From a marine bacterium B5-7 (GTDB lineage Bacteria; Pseudomonadota; Gammaproteobacteria; Arenicellales; CAJQKF01), in NCBI GenBank assembly GCA_021604525.1, contig BQJD01000010.1, positions 1 to 64,000 of the forward strand: a DNA stretch of 64,000 nucleotides, written 5' to 3'. Positions 19,601 through 25,819 of the stretch are shown in pieces; the first letter of the stretch is position 1, and each line of letters begins with the position of its first letter. The translations under genes and the position numbers were made by a program. Under the pieces are notes generated by a model, which was not told where the DNA came from, made no database searches, and saw only the letters and a list, made by a program, of their open reading frames with translations.

Positions 19601-20752
19601 GGCCAAAACCTGACAGGTAGTGATAACGTAGCCAGTGGTCGCCGGTCGGCTCAGAACCTGATCGGTGATGATAATGTTGTCAGTGGTACACGTGCAGCTC
19701 AGAATCTGACGGGTTATGACAACGTGGCAAGTGGCCGCAGGGCAGGTGAGAATCTTTCCGGTAACGACAATGTGGTTTCAGGAAGAAACGCCGGGCAAAA
19801 CCTGTCGGGTGATTCCAATATCGCCATTGGCCTTAATGCCAATCAGAATCCTGGTGGGACGGTGAATAACACTATTGCTATTGGTAATGGCTCATCGGCT
19901 ACTGCAGACGGCGCCATTGCCATCGGGTTTGGCGCAGTCGCAACCGGATCCCAGGCCATCGGTAATTTCGCCACGGCTTCCAACGGCGGCTCGGCGTTCG
20001 GTGACAACAGCACGGCAACAGGTGCCGTTAGCGTGTCCATTGGTGATAGTTCGTCGGCAACCGGTAATCGCGCAACGGCGGTTGGCGGTGGTGCCAGTGC
20101 TTCGGGCGTACATGGCACAGCAGTAGGCGAAGGTGCATCGGCAAGCGGAGCCTATTCCACCGCTGTGGGTGGTGAATCGTCAGCGGCTCACGACAATTCG
20201 GTGGCACTTGGCCATGGTTCGGTTACATCGAGACCCAATGTGGTTTCGGTGGGTGCACCGGGAGCGGAGCGCATAATCGAAAACGTTGGCGATGGCGTGC
20301 AACCCTATGATGCTGTCAATGTCCGACAGTTGTCGGCGGCGTGGGGTGCGATCGGAGCGAACTCGTCGAAAATCGCGACCAACCGTCGTGATATCGATAA
20401 AAATACGCGTAAAATCTCACAGAACATGATGGACATCGCCGACAACCGGGCTCGAATCGGAGCGCTTGAAGGCGAGATAGATGACGTTCGTGACGAAGCT
20501 CGCGCTGGCATCGCAGCAGTGGCGGCTCTGAGTGCAGCCTATCAGCCGTCCCTTGATCCCGGTCAAACCGGTTGGGGCCTCGGTGCGGGTTACTTCAAGG
20601 GCGAGGAAGCCGTTGGTGTGACGATTAATCACCGAATGAAATCAAGTGACACTCAGTTCAACTTCGGCGTTGGCTCCAGCGGCGAAGGTGAAGTGCTACG
20701 CGTTGGTGTGGGTGGTACGTTCGGTACTACCAAGGCATCAGTAGCGGAGTAA
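13670..20752 (+). CDS. Giant trimeric autotransporter (YadA-like) with 124 sixteen-residue head repeats
   Basis: 2360 residues. Residues 1-49 are an extended signal peptide of the type used by large autotransporters (hydrophobic core, then VLYG-AN). Residues 73-2056 are 124 consecutive 16-residue units with consensus AGxxLSGxxNxxSGxx. After irregular units, six canonical 14-residue YadA head units follow (2112-2195, e.g. GGASASGVHGTAVG), then the neck DAVNVRQL (2214-2221), a coiled-coil stalk of only about 60 residues, and a YadA-type membrane anchor. The protein should trimerise, export its own passenger and display a long fibre for adhesion or cell-cell contact. The anchor's expected terminal aromatic is Phe2351, but nine further residues follow. 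Architecture is seen directly; the binding target is unknown. Confidence 0.93.
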   Translation: MTMKKQSPHLPAINATTRLKASNQTLPLFRHTVLASSITLLYSSVLYGANFVDNGGVGGPVAGDNNVMTGQSSGQFLSGSNNVVTGVLAGQSLSGNNNIATGSLAGQSLSGQFNQASGFYAGQRLSGNNNEVTGQYAGQNLIGNNNIAEGSSAGRNLTGSNNQVSGLQAGYRLIGGYNQANGAFAGQSLNGNNNQVSGNRAGQFIIGDDNIAVGDRAGQSLSGNWNQVSGRYAGLSLSGNDNQAFGRRAGYRLSGSRNSLNGAFAGASLSGSDNIVSGVGAGQVLSGQHNQVSGYFAGEYLSGNDNLATGRYAGRSLSGNNNQVSGVRAGQNLNGDDNVAMGTRAGYAAQGNNNDLSGTAAGYSMVGSYNVASGTFAGAYMSGSFNSATGAGAGFAMSGYANTASGVGAGAFLEGDANSVNGAFAGTYMSGYGNTASGAGAGFAMSGYYNTASGFGAGAYMSGDYNTASGYRAGAYMSGYSNVASGYRAGYSLTGYENVAIGAEAGAYLSGDDNVAIGDEAGESLSGYSNVAIGEEAGQHLNGNNNVVSGHDAGESLTGDNNVVSGLYAGESLSGDNNNASGYQAGQRLSGEDNNVSGRNAGRNLLGDDNVANGTRSGQNLEGDFNVLNGTRSGENLIGDQNIVSGRRAGEYLSGNDNSVSGTRSGQYLSGDNNIASGADSGRYLSGTQNIATGTGAGENLTGTRNVAIGGYALQNVSGDYNVGIGYQAGQNLGSSGNALLGDQAGQYMTGDYNVATGRRAGQFLSGDYNTVSGYRSGQSLSGDRNVATGYDAGRYLSGNENTVSGRRAGMSLTGNRNVATGVRAGVSLSGNVNVAIGENAGYELSGNDNFVGGGDAGRYLSGNNNVAIGEDAGRNLVGNHNTAMGEDAGRDMTGNHNQVMGYRAGNQLSGDNNLVSGNRAGLSLSGNDNQVSGRNAGYSLSGNNNIATGDTAGYNLTGDYNLVTGRNAGRNLLGEDNVVSGRNAGRDLSGDDNFVSGRDAGRRLTGNRNIIIGEDAGRDMTGSSNLAQGFNAGQDLSGDNNIVSGENAGQNLSGNENIVSGIGAGQSLSGFQNVATGSRAGAILTGNNNVAIGRDAGYLLSGNDNMVSGSNAGRNLSGNSNIASGDNAGNRLSGDNNIASGTRAGFRLTGDDNQVSGRYAGESLTGDDNIASGRYAGQNLSGADNLVNGRRAGLNLTGSNNLVSGVNAGQNLFGDDNVATGRRAGRNLTGGNNLVSGANAGGYLTGDDNIATGRRSGQYLSGNYNSVSGFRSGQYLSGDDNIASGRDSGRNLSGTQNIATGTGAGENLTGTRNIAIGGYALQNVSGNYNVAIGYQSGQNLGSSGNALLGDQAGQYMTGDYNVAIGRRAGQFLSGNYNSVSGYRSGQYLSGENNTASGYQSARYLSGNSNVASGFNAGYNLTGDDNIATGQNAGRNLNGDNNAVTGQNAGRNLSGDNNVASGQSAGRNLTGDNNVASGQNAGRNLSGDNNIASGQSAGRNLSGDNNLALGENAGRDLSGNNNLVSGLNAGESLTGSGNIASGQSAGQNLSGFNNTAFGSYAGQNLSGNANDLQGFGAGQYLSGFNNTAFGSYAGRNLSGNANDLQGFSAGSNLSGFNNTAFGSYAGQNLTGNANNVTGFNAGQNLSGYNNIANGSWAGQNLSGNFNQASGYGAGQYLSGNYNIADGRLAGRNLSGYNNIASGQYAGQNLSGNSNFVSGYRAGQYLTGNVNVATGALAGANISGDANTVSGHVAGYSMQGSYNTATGVGAGSYLSGYGNVASGVRAGYSLQGDDNVVSGTRSGAYLSGYGNVASGTDAGYSMTGYENVAIGAEAGASLSGDDNVAIGDEAGESLSGYSNVAIGEEAGQSLLGNNNVVQGHDAGESLSGNANIVSGRSAGKSLSGSYNTVAGYQAGQRLSGSDNIATGRRAGRDLTGYDNVVSGRNAGDSMVGNDNLANGRRAGENLVGDDNTLSGVRAGQNLTGSDNVASGRRSAQNLIGDDNVVSGTRAAQNLTGYDNVASGRRAGENLSGNDNVVSGRNAGQNLSGDSNIAIGLNANQNPGGTVNNTIAIGNGSSATADGAIAIGFGAVATGSQAIGNFATASNGGSAFGDNSTATGAVSVSIGDSSSATGNRATAVGGGASASGVHGTAVGEGASASGAYSTAVGGESSAAHDNSVALGHGSVTSRPNVVSVGAPGAERIIENVGDGVQPYDAVNVRQLSAAWGAIGANSSKIATNRRDIDKNTRKISQNMMDIADNRARIGALEGEIDDVRDEARAGIAAVAALSAAYQPSLDPGQTGWGLGAGYFKGEEAVGVTINHRMKSSDTQFNFGVGSSGEGEVLRVGVGGTFGTTKASVAE
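15134..15325 (+). repeat. Segmental duplicate D1 within the array (units 27-30)
   Basis: Units 27-30 (containing YENVAIGAEAG and DNVAIGDEAGESL) recur nearly identically as units 110-113 at 19118-19309, 83 units (3984 bases) away. DNA identity is visibly higher than between neighbouring units, indicating a block copied or gene-converted within the array. Confidence 0.75.
15710..15997 (+). repeat. Segmental duplicate D2, copy A (units 39-44)
   Basis: These six units include the only two variants with ALQNVSG and QNLGSSGNALLGDQ type (one in each copy). The same ordered block recurs at 17534-17821, exactly 38 units (1824 bases) downstream, with long identical DNA stretches. This marks a multi-unit duplication. 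Confidence 0.8.
17534..17821 (+). repeat. Segmental duplicate D2, copy B (units 77-82)
   Basis: Second copy of the six-unit block starting at 15710. Similarity continues weakly on both sides (units 75-76 against 37-38, unit 83 against 45), so the original duplication was probably about nine units long. Confidence 0.8.
17966..18205 (+). repeat. Young 96-bp super-repeat (units 86-90)
   Basis: Alternating GQNAGRNL and GQSAGRNL units give a two-unit, 96-base period with high DNA identity, unlike the diverged units around it. All five units carry AGRNL, and four of the five read NLS or NLT. Confidence 0.7.
18302..18589 (+). repeat. Young 96-bp super-repeat, three copies (units 93-98)
   Basis: Three copies of a 32-residue pair: FNNTAFGSYAG followed by a GNAN unit (GNANDLQGF in the first two, GNANNVTGF in the third). 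DNA similarity between copies is high, pointing to recent tandem expansion by two-unit steps. Confidence 0.75.
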
Positions 20753-20769
20753 TTATGCGGATGGCGGGT

Positions 20770-20795
20770 GTGGATGACGAAAGGTCGTCATCCAC
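20770..20795. terminator. Hairpin between convergent autotransporter and cyclase genes
   Basis: An 11-bp perfect stem (GTGGATGACGA / TCGTCATCCAC) with an AAGG loop lies 17 bases after the autotransporter stop and 55 before the end of the convergent cyclase gene. The T-tract is short (CCCTTTC), so termination efficiency is uncertain, but position and stem fit a terminator, possibly bidirectional. Confidence 0.6.
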
Positions 20796-20849
20796 CCTTT
20801 CTGCCAGCTTGGGCATACCGAGCGGGGTAGCATTATCGCTCTCAAATGT

Positions 20850-23069
20850 CTACTTCGTGGTCAGTTCGAACACACCATCCCAATCTTTGTCAGGCGGGCT
20901 TTCCATGAAGAGCGCAATGCGCTGACGGTACATCTCAAACAGAACTGCCAGTGATGGAAGCGGTGGTTCTTTGCTGAACCATTCAAGCGATTCAGCAAAT
21001 CGTTGATTTCTGAAATCGTCAAGAGCAGTACGCTGAGATTCTATTAACGAACTGTAGTCGGTGGAGTTTTCTTTTTTCTCACCCAGCGGGGCAAATATTC
21101 CTACTGGCTTCTGCTTACCCTTTACCCTGACCTGATCGAGTTCCAGGTAGTGAAAACCGGGCGCTTCGGCGACTGTGAATTCACTGGCGATAATGTCCAC
21201 CCCGTATATCTTGGTCAAGCCTTCAATACGCGAACCCAGGTTGACTGCGTCTCCCATGACGGTATAGGCGACGCGAAACTCGGAGCCCATGTTACCGACG
21301 CTCATCTCGCCGGTGTTCACACCGATTCCGACTTTGATCCGCGACCATCCCTCTGCCTCGAAGTCCGGTCCGAGTCGTTCAATATGATCGCGCATTTCAA
21401 GTGCAGCGGACACGGCGCGTGAGGCATGGTCATCAAGATGAATTGGCGCACCCCAGAAGGCCATCAATGCGTCACCCATGTATTTGTCTATCGTGCCTTT
21501 GGATCGGTGTACAGCGCCGGTGAGTGGGGTAAGAAAGCTGTTCATCATCCGGGTTAATTCACCGGCATCCATCTTCTCGGAAATACTGGTGAAATTGCGC
21601 ACGTCACTGAACAGAACAGTCAATTCACGTTTCTGACCTTCGAGTGAATAGCTGCCAGGATCGCGACTCATCTCGTCCACCAACTCGGGTGGAATATACT
21701 GACCGAACAATTTACCGAGGGCATTCTTTCGGCGCGTTTCGAAAAAGAAACCGAAGATCACGTTCATCACATAGATCAACGCTATTACCGATAAAGCCGA
21801 TGCGAACGGAATGACATGCTGCAGGGTATCCCATGCATATACATTCACTGTGCCAATAGAAGCGACAATCAGGAATGTGATCACCCCCCCAACCAGAGGC
21901 GAGGTTAGAGATAGCAAAAATGACAGAATCAAACCCGACATGATCACTGTCAGGAGATCAACGGCGATCGTGTAGGCAGGCTGTTGCTTGACTTCGTCGT
22001 CGAGAATGCCCGCAATCATATTGGCATGGATTTCAACCCCGGGATAGACGTTTTGAACCGGTGTTGGTCGAAGATCCACAAGACCCGCTGCAGTTGTGCC
22101 AATCAGTGCTATCGTGCCTGCCAGAAGGTCGCCATCGGGTACCACACCATTAAGCACATCCGTCGCAGATATGTATGTAAAGGTACCTTCCGGGCCTTTG
22201 TATGGAACCAGTGTTGTCGCGTTTGCATCCAGAGGAATCAGCGCACCGGCCACATCCAGGGCTTCCAAGGCAGGATAGTCGCCGAGAGATTCATTACCCG
22301 GCGCCAGCACCGGTTCGGCATCGATCCCAAGATAGGATTGCACAGCGGCCAACGCCAGTGCCGGATACATATTGCCTTCGTATTCGACGATAACCGGAAT
22401 GCGTCTATAGACTCCATCATCATCAACCACAGGATTTGAAAAGTAGCCGCCGGACAGTGCGCTCGACTGAAGCACATCCAGATTAGCGGCATAACCGGTG
22501 GCTTGAATGGCGTAGGTGGTGTTCTGGATACCTGATTCGGCATCGAATAGCGGTGGTGGCAATGTGCCGACGATACTGTTTTCGTCGGGATCATGATGAA
22601 AAAAGTATCCGAGAACAACCCGACCGGATTCTTCTATATCTTTAGAAAAAATCTTGTCGCGATCCATCAACGGTTCATATTTATCGAGTTCGCGCAGTAG
22701 TTGGGCATCATCATCCTGATTGGCAAATTCACGAAGCTGATCCATTGAAAAATTGCGATCTTTTTCGGGAAATACCATATCGAAGGCGATTACTTCGACC
22801 TGATATTTGTCGGTCAACTGTTTGACGAGTTCGCCAATTCGGTCACGGCGCCACGGCCAGCGTCCTTCAGCAGCCAGGCTTTTCTCGTCGATATCGATGA
22901 TCACGATTCGCGGATCGGTTTCACCGTGTGCCGTCAGGCGGACCCTGGCATCGTAAATGGCAAATTCGAGCAGTTTAAGAAAAGGTATGTTGACATAGCC
23001 GGCAATACCCGCAGCGAAGTAGGCAGTTATTACAAGACCAAGGATAATCGGAATGAATTTTCGCGTCAT
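20850..23069 (-). CDS. CHASE2-domain adenylate/guanylate cyclase
   Basis: 739 residues: an N-terminal membrane anchor, a CHASE2 extracytoplasmic sensor (residues ~30-330, with IVIIDIDEKSLAAEGRWPWRRD), three transmembrane helices (~345-440), then a class III nucleotide cyclase domain (~480-660). The cyclase carries LFSDVRNFTSISE with the first metal Asp, KYMGDALMAFWGAP with the second, and the AYTVMGDAVNLGSRIEG region. A charged C-terminal extension of about 70 residues follows. It should convert a periplasmic signal into cAMP (or cGMP). Signal and effector are unknown. It is convergent with the autotransporter. Confidence 0.9.
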   Translation of the reverse strand: MTRKFIPIILGLVITAYFAAGIAGYVNIPFLKLLEFAIYDARVRLTAHGETDPRIVIIDIDEKSLAAEGRWPWRRDRIGELVKQLTDKYQVEVIAFDMVFPEKDRNFSMDQLREFANQDDDAQLLRELDKYEPLMDRDKIFSKDIEESGRVVLGYFFHHDPDENSIVGTLPPPLFDAESGIQNTTYAIQATGYAANLDVLQSSALSGGYFSNPVVDDDGVYRRIPVIVEYEGNMYPALALAAVQSYLGIDAEPVLAPGNESLGDYPALEALDVAGALIPLDANATTLVPYKGPEGTFTYISATDVLNGVVPDGDLLAGTIALIGTTAAGLVDLRPTPVQNVYPGVEIHANMIAGILDDEVKQQPAYTIAVDLLTVIMSGLILSFLLSLTSPLVGGVITFLIVASIGTVNVYAWDTLQHVIPFASALSVIALIYVMNVIFGFFFETRRKNALGKLFGQYIPPELVDEMSRDPGSYSLEGQKRELTVLFSDVRNFTSISEKMDAGELTRMMNSFLTPLTGAVHRSKGTIDKYMGDALMAFWGAPIHLDDHASRAVSAALEMRDHIERLGPDFEAEGWSRIKVGIGVNTGEMSVGNMGSEFRVAYTVMGDAVNLGSRIEGLTKIYGVDIIASEFTVAEAPGFHYLELDQVRVKGKQKPVGIFAPLGEKKENSTDYSSLIESQRTALDDFRNQRFAESLEWFSKEPPLPSLAVLFEMYRQRIALFMESPPDKDWDGVFELTTK

Positions 23070-23300
23070 GAGCCAGGAATGAATCTACGGCTGGTTATGT
23101 CCATGGTGTCGAACAATAGTTCTGCAGGATCTGTTTTCCGATTTATCCTGTTAGTCGACCTGTCGACAAAAAATCTGCTGAATCATAGGCTTGGTACGAT
23201 ATCCTGCCGGTCGAGAGTTGTATTTAACGACCATATGATACACAGTTGCATCATCGATCTCGACGTTTTTCAGTCACGAACCAAGGGCGGAGGTGGTGTT

Positions 23301-23750
23301 TTGTCGGTTTCCAAAGAAGTACTGCGCGCAGTAGTCCACCCGTGGCACTGCGATACATTCGGACATATGAATGTTCGCTGGTATGGACATTTTTTTGACG
23401 ATGCTGCCTTTCACATTTGGCCGGTGTATTGGGGAAGTCATAAGAAAATGCAGGATGAGTTCGGCTTGCACACGGTTACCGGACGAGCCACGACTGAATT
23501 TCGACTCGAACTGTCGGCTGGGGATCTGGTGATTATCGATTGCTCGATTACAAGAATTGGTTCGAAGAGTTGTACGTTTCTCGAACGCATGCGCCACGTG
23601 GATACCGGTGTCGTTCATGCGACCTATTTGGTATCGGAGGTATTTTTCGATCCGCAAACACGCAAGGCAGTTCGTATCCCGGATCCTATCCGTGCCGCAC
23701 TTGAACCATTGGTTAGTGATTCAAGTGTCGTCGAATTAGGTGTGGTTTAA
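23301..23750 (+). CDS. Acyl-CoA thioesterase, 4HBT hotdog family
   Basis: The track begins at 22926, inside the divergent cyclase gene, and that N-terminal part does not look coding. The TTG at 23301 has a GGAGGT ribosome binding site six bases upstream and gives a 149-residue protein, the normal size for a single hotdog domain. VHPWHCDTFGHMNVRWYGHFFDDA is the typical 4-hydroxybenzoyl-CoA thioesterase-like active-site region (Asp/His with the MN motif; only part quoted is diagnostic). Substrate chain is unknown. Confidence 0.8.
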   Translation: MSVSKEVLRAVVHPWHCDTFGHMNVRWYGHFFDDAAFHIWPVYWGSHKKMQDEFGLHTVTGRATTEFRLELSAGDLVIIDCSITRIGSKSCTFLERMRHVDTGVVHATYLVSEVFFDPQTRKAVRIPDPIRAALEPLVSDSSVVELGVV

Positions 23751-23872
23751 AAACTTTTGTAATGTCCGGTCGGGCTGTATCCAGTCGGGTAGTGATATTT
23801 TTCAGTTGATGAGATTTGAATCAATCATCTCGCACGGACATGAAAATATTTTCTGCAAGGATGTTTGTGGAA

Positions 23873-24367
23873 TCAACCTTTCTCGATGCCAATAAACTGT
23901 TCGATCAATTCGACAGGAACGGCACCGACCTGTTTGGCTTTCAATTCACCGTCTGGACTGTAAACAAGAAATGAAGGCGTCCCCACCCATCGCGAACCGG
24001 TGAGCCGTTCATAGTAGGGCAGAAATTCGGCCCGCTCCGCCACCAGATTTTCAAAAGATACTTGATGGCGGTCAACGAAATCGGCCGCATCGACACGGTC
24101 CGCCCAGCCATCAAGACTGATGCCAACCACTTTAGCCTTGTCATCGGCGTACATCATGTTGAAGTCCGAATATTGGCTGGCCTCGCGATTACACACTGCG
24201 CAATCGGATGCCCAAATCATGACAATAGTCCACTTTCCGCTTTCCTGTAGTTGCTCAATACTCTGTTCAGAGCCGTCGTTGAGGTTGCGTAGTCCGTTAT
24301 CGGCATGTAGAGGCAATGCAAGGAAAAGCGCGCATAATGCGCTAATGACCCGGATTTTAGCTTTCAA
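23873..24367 (-). CDS. Secreted thioredoxin-like (TlpA-type) protein
   Basis: 164 residues with a Sec signal peptide (cleavage after LHA) and a thioredoxin fold. The redox motif is WASDCAVC with Cys56 and Cys59, and the cis-proline motif is VGTPSFLVY. It should act in periplasmic thiol-disulfide exchange, perhaps on a specific client. It lies 120 bases downstream of the HprK-like kinase gene on the same strand, so it may belong to that cassette. Confidence 0.82.
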   Translation of the reverse strand: MKAKIRVISALCALFLALPLHADNGLRNLNDGSEQSIEQLQESGKWTIVMIWASDCAVCNREASQYSDFNMMYADDKAKVVGISLDGWADRVDAADFVDRHQVSFENLVAERAEFLPYYERLTGSRWVGTPSFLVYSPDGELKAKQVGAVPVELIEQFIGIEKG

Positions 24368-24487
24368 TGGTATCTCCGCATAGCAAACATGAATCTGATG
24401 ACTTTACGACCGGGCAATTGCATACGAGTTCCGTAATGCCTTGAGCGAACCCCAAAATAAATTAGTGTCCTGAAAGGCTGGATCCTG

Positions 24488-25375
24488 TCAAGAGACCGTT
24501 TTGCGATCAGGCAGGAAACCGGGGTTCTCAAGGGTTGGTTTGGTTAGTTCGCGTTCAAGTGCTTCCAGTTGTGCAAAATTCGAATAATGCATGTGGTAGC
24601 CGCGTACGGTGCGCGCTAGCGCGGTTATGTGGTGGAAACCGTGTTCGACGTGGTTACGCGCGTTAACGAAGGTCTGCATCAGCAGTAATGCCGTTTTGGC
24701 GGTCGACAGTCGTTCGAGGCTGAAATCGTCAGACGAGACATACTTCGGAAAAACGATCACGTTTATGGTGGTCCTGGATCCCGCGTAGTTTGGTTGTAAT
24801 AACCGATGCGGTACCAGGTGGGAAATTGCGCCTTCCAAAATTTCGTTCTTGCCGAAATCCTCACCAAATTCGCATCGAATGGCTTCCATACCGCCATGCT
24901 TGATATTCAATGGCCGGGTGAAAGCTTCGACTTCAAGGGTATTGGTATCCAGGCAGACCAGTTCGTCACTTAGATACTCAAAACCACGGCTGAGTAACCA
25001 GGCGCTCATGGTCGATTTTCCTGCTCCCGATACGCCTGGTAGCAACATACCAACTCCATCCCGGCGCACGCAAGCGGTATGTAATAACACCTCATTGGAA
25101 TTATTTTCGATCAGGTGATAGATGATCTCACCGACCAGATAGGTACAGATGCTGCCGACGGTTTTGGCGGTGTAGCATACCGAATCGTCGCGCAACACAT
25201 TGAACCGGTCATCGGGCGTTTTTTCAAGGATGAAGCGGGTCTGTACTTTGCCGCCGTCCGCGCGAGTGTCCTTGAGCAGATTCGCGAGTGCGTCTGCCAA
25301 CTCCGTCGCGCGACATTCGATTTCCACTGCGCACTGCCCAAGGGCAACACGAGTCACCGGGTACGTCGATCCCAT
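24488..25375 (-). CDS. HprK-related kinase (HprK-rel-A type)
   Basis: 295 residues. The Walker A motif is PGVSGAGKST (114-122) and the following FEYLSDELVCLD holds the acidic pair typical of HPr kinase-like enzymes; the N-terminal HprK domain is absent. Relatives phosphorylate peptides in lasso-peptide loci or occur in uncharacterised PqqD-linked cassettes. Its ATG lies immediately after the TAG of the PqqD-like gene (no spacer), so the two are translationally coupled. HPr itself is not encoded nearby, arguing against classical carbon regulation. Confidence 0.82.
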   Translation of the reverse strand: MGSTYPVTRVALGQCAVEIECRATELADALANLLKDTRADGGKVQTRFILEKTPDDRFNVLRDDSVCYTAKTVGSICTYLVGEIIYHLIENNSNEVLLHTACVRRDGVGMLLPGVSGAGKSTMSAWLLSRGFEYLSDELVCLDTNTLEVEAFTRPLNIKHGGMEAIRCEFGEDFGKNEILEGAISHLVPHRLLQPNYAGSRTTINVIVFPKYVSSDDFSLERLSTAKTALLLMQTFVNARNHVEHGFHHITALARTVRGYHMHYSNFAQLEALERELTKPTLENPGFLPDRKTVS

Positions 25376-25657
25376 CTATACGCCTGAAACTTCCAGGGCG
25401 CCCTGCTCAGTAAATGTTTCAAGAGCCCGGATGACATCCTGACGAACACTGGTTGACGCATCGGGAAAGCTTTCCGAGAGAATGCTGACAATCTCGGCCG
25501 TTTCACGGGAGCCGTCGCACAACTGCCAGACAAGTGCAGCGGTATTGTTCATGTAAACGGTCGCGGTCGACTGAGGATGATAGAGAAGAAGTTCCCCATC
25601 CATTTCCTCGACGCGGTAACCTTCAACGGGCTTGGGTATTGATTCGTCGTTGATCAT
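25376..25657 (-). CDS. PqqD-family protein (RiPP recognition element-like)
   Basis: 93 residues with the PqqD pattern: an N-terminal strand ending YRVEEMDGELLLYHPQ, then VYMNNTAALVWQLCDGSRE and a helical end with two more short helices. PqqD-like domains bind leader peptides of ribosomally made, modified peptides. Here it sits between a nucleotidyltransferase and the HprK-like kinase. No candidate precursor peptide was found in the adjoining gaps. Confidence 0.8.
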   Translation of the reverse strand: MINDESIPKPVEGYRVEEMDGELLLYHPQSTATVYMNNTAALVWQLCDGSRETAEIVSILSESFPDASTSVRQDVIRALETFTEQGALEVSGV

Positions 25658-25819
25658 GATGTCGTCAAGTTAAATCATTCGCCTTGAAGCGTCTGATCGT
25701 TCCGTGATGGATGGTTTTGAATAATGAAGTCGGCGATTCTAACTGATTCGTTGAAATAATTCGCGTTCAAACCTGCGTAAGTATTGGATATTTTTGGGTT
25801 GGCCAAGATACGAGGGGAA

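Larger units (their letters stand above)
13886..19837 (+). repeat. In-frame 48-bp tandem repeat array, 124 units
   Basis: Unit 1 begins at residue 73 and unit 124 at residue 2041; the difference is exactly 123 x 16, and listing the units one by one by hand also gives 124, so there is no net insertion or deletion in 5952 bases. The protein consensus is conserved while synonymous codons vary widely between most units. That indicates an old array held by selection, with a few recent local expansions. Each unit should form one coil of a left-handed beta-roll. Confidence 0.92.

Noticed and set aside
13886-19837. Regular 48-base repeats suggesting a CRISPR array
   Set aside because: The repeats are in frame throughout one long ORF, have no unique spacers, and encode a conserved protein motif; no cas gene is near.
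22926-23300. N-terminal extension of the thioesterase in the ORF track
   Set aside because: It overlaps the divergent cyclase gene, and the TTG at 23301 has a good ribosome binding site and gives the normal domain length.
24368-24487. 16-codon minus-strand ORF starting ATGCAATTGCCC
   Set aside because: Too short, no ribosome binding site, basic composition without core-like residues; more likely the leader of the thioredoxin-like gene.
25658-25819. Possible RiPP precursor gene before the PqqD-like gene
   Set aside because: Reading the minus strand gave only a two-codon ATG ORF; no plausible leader or core peptide.
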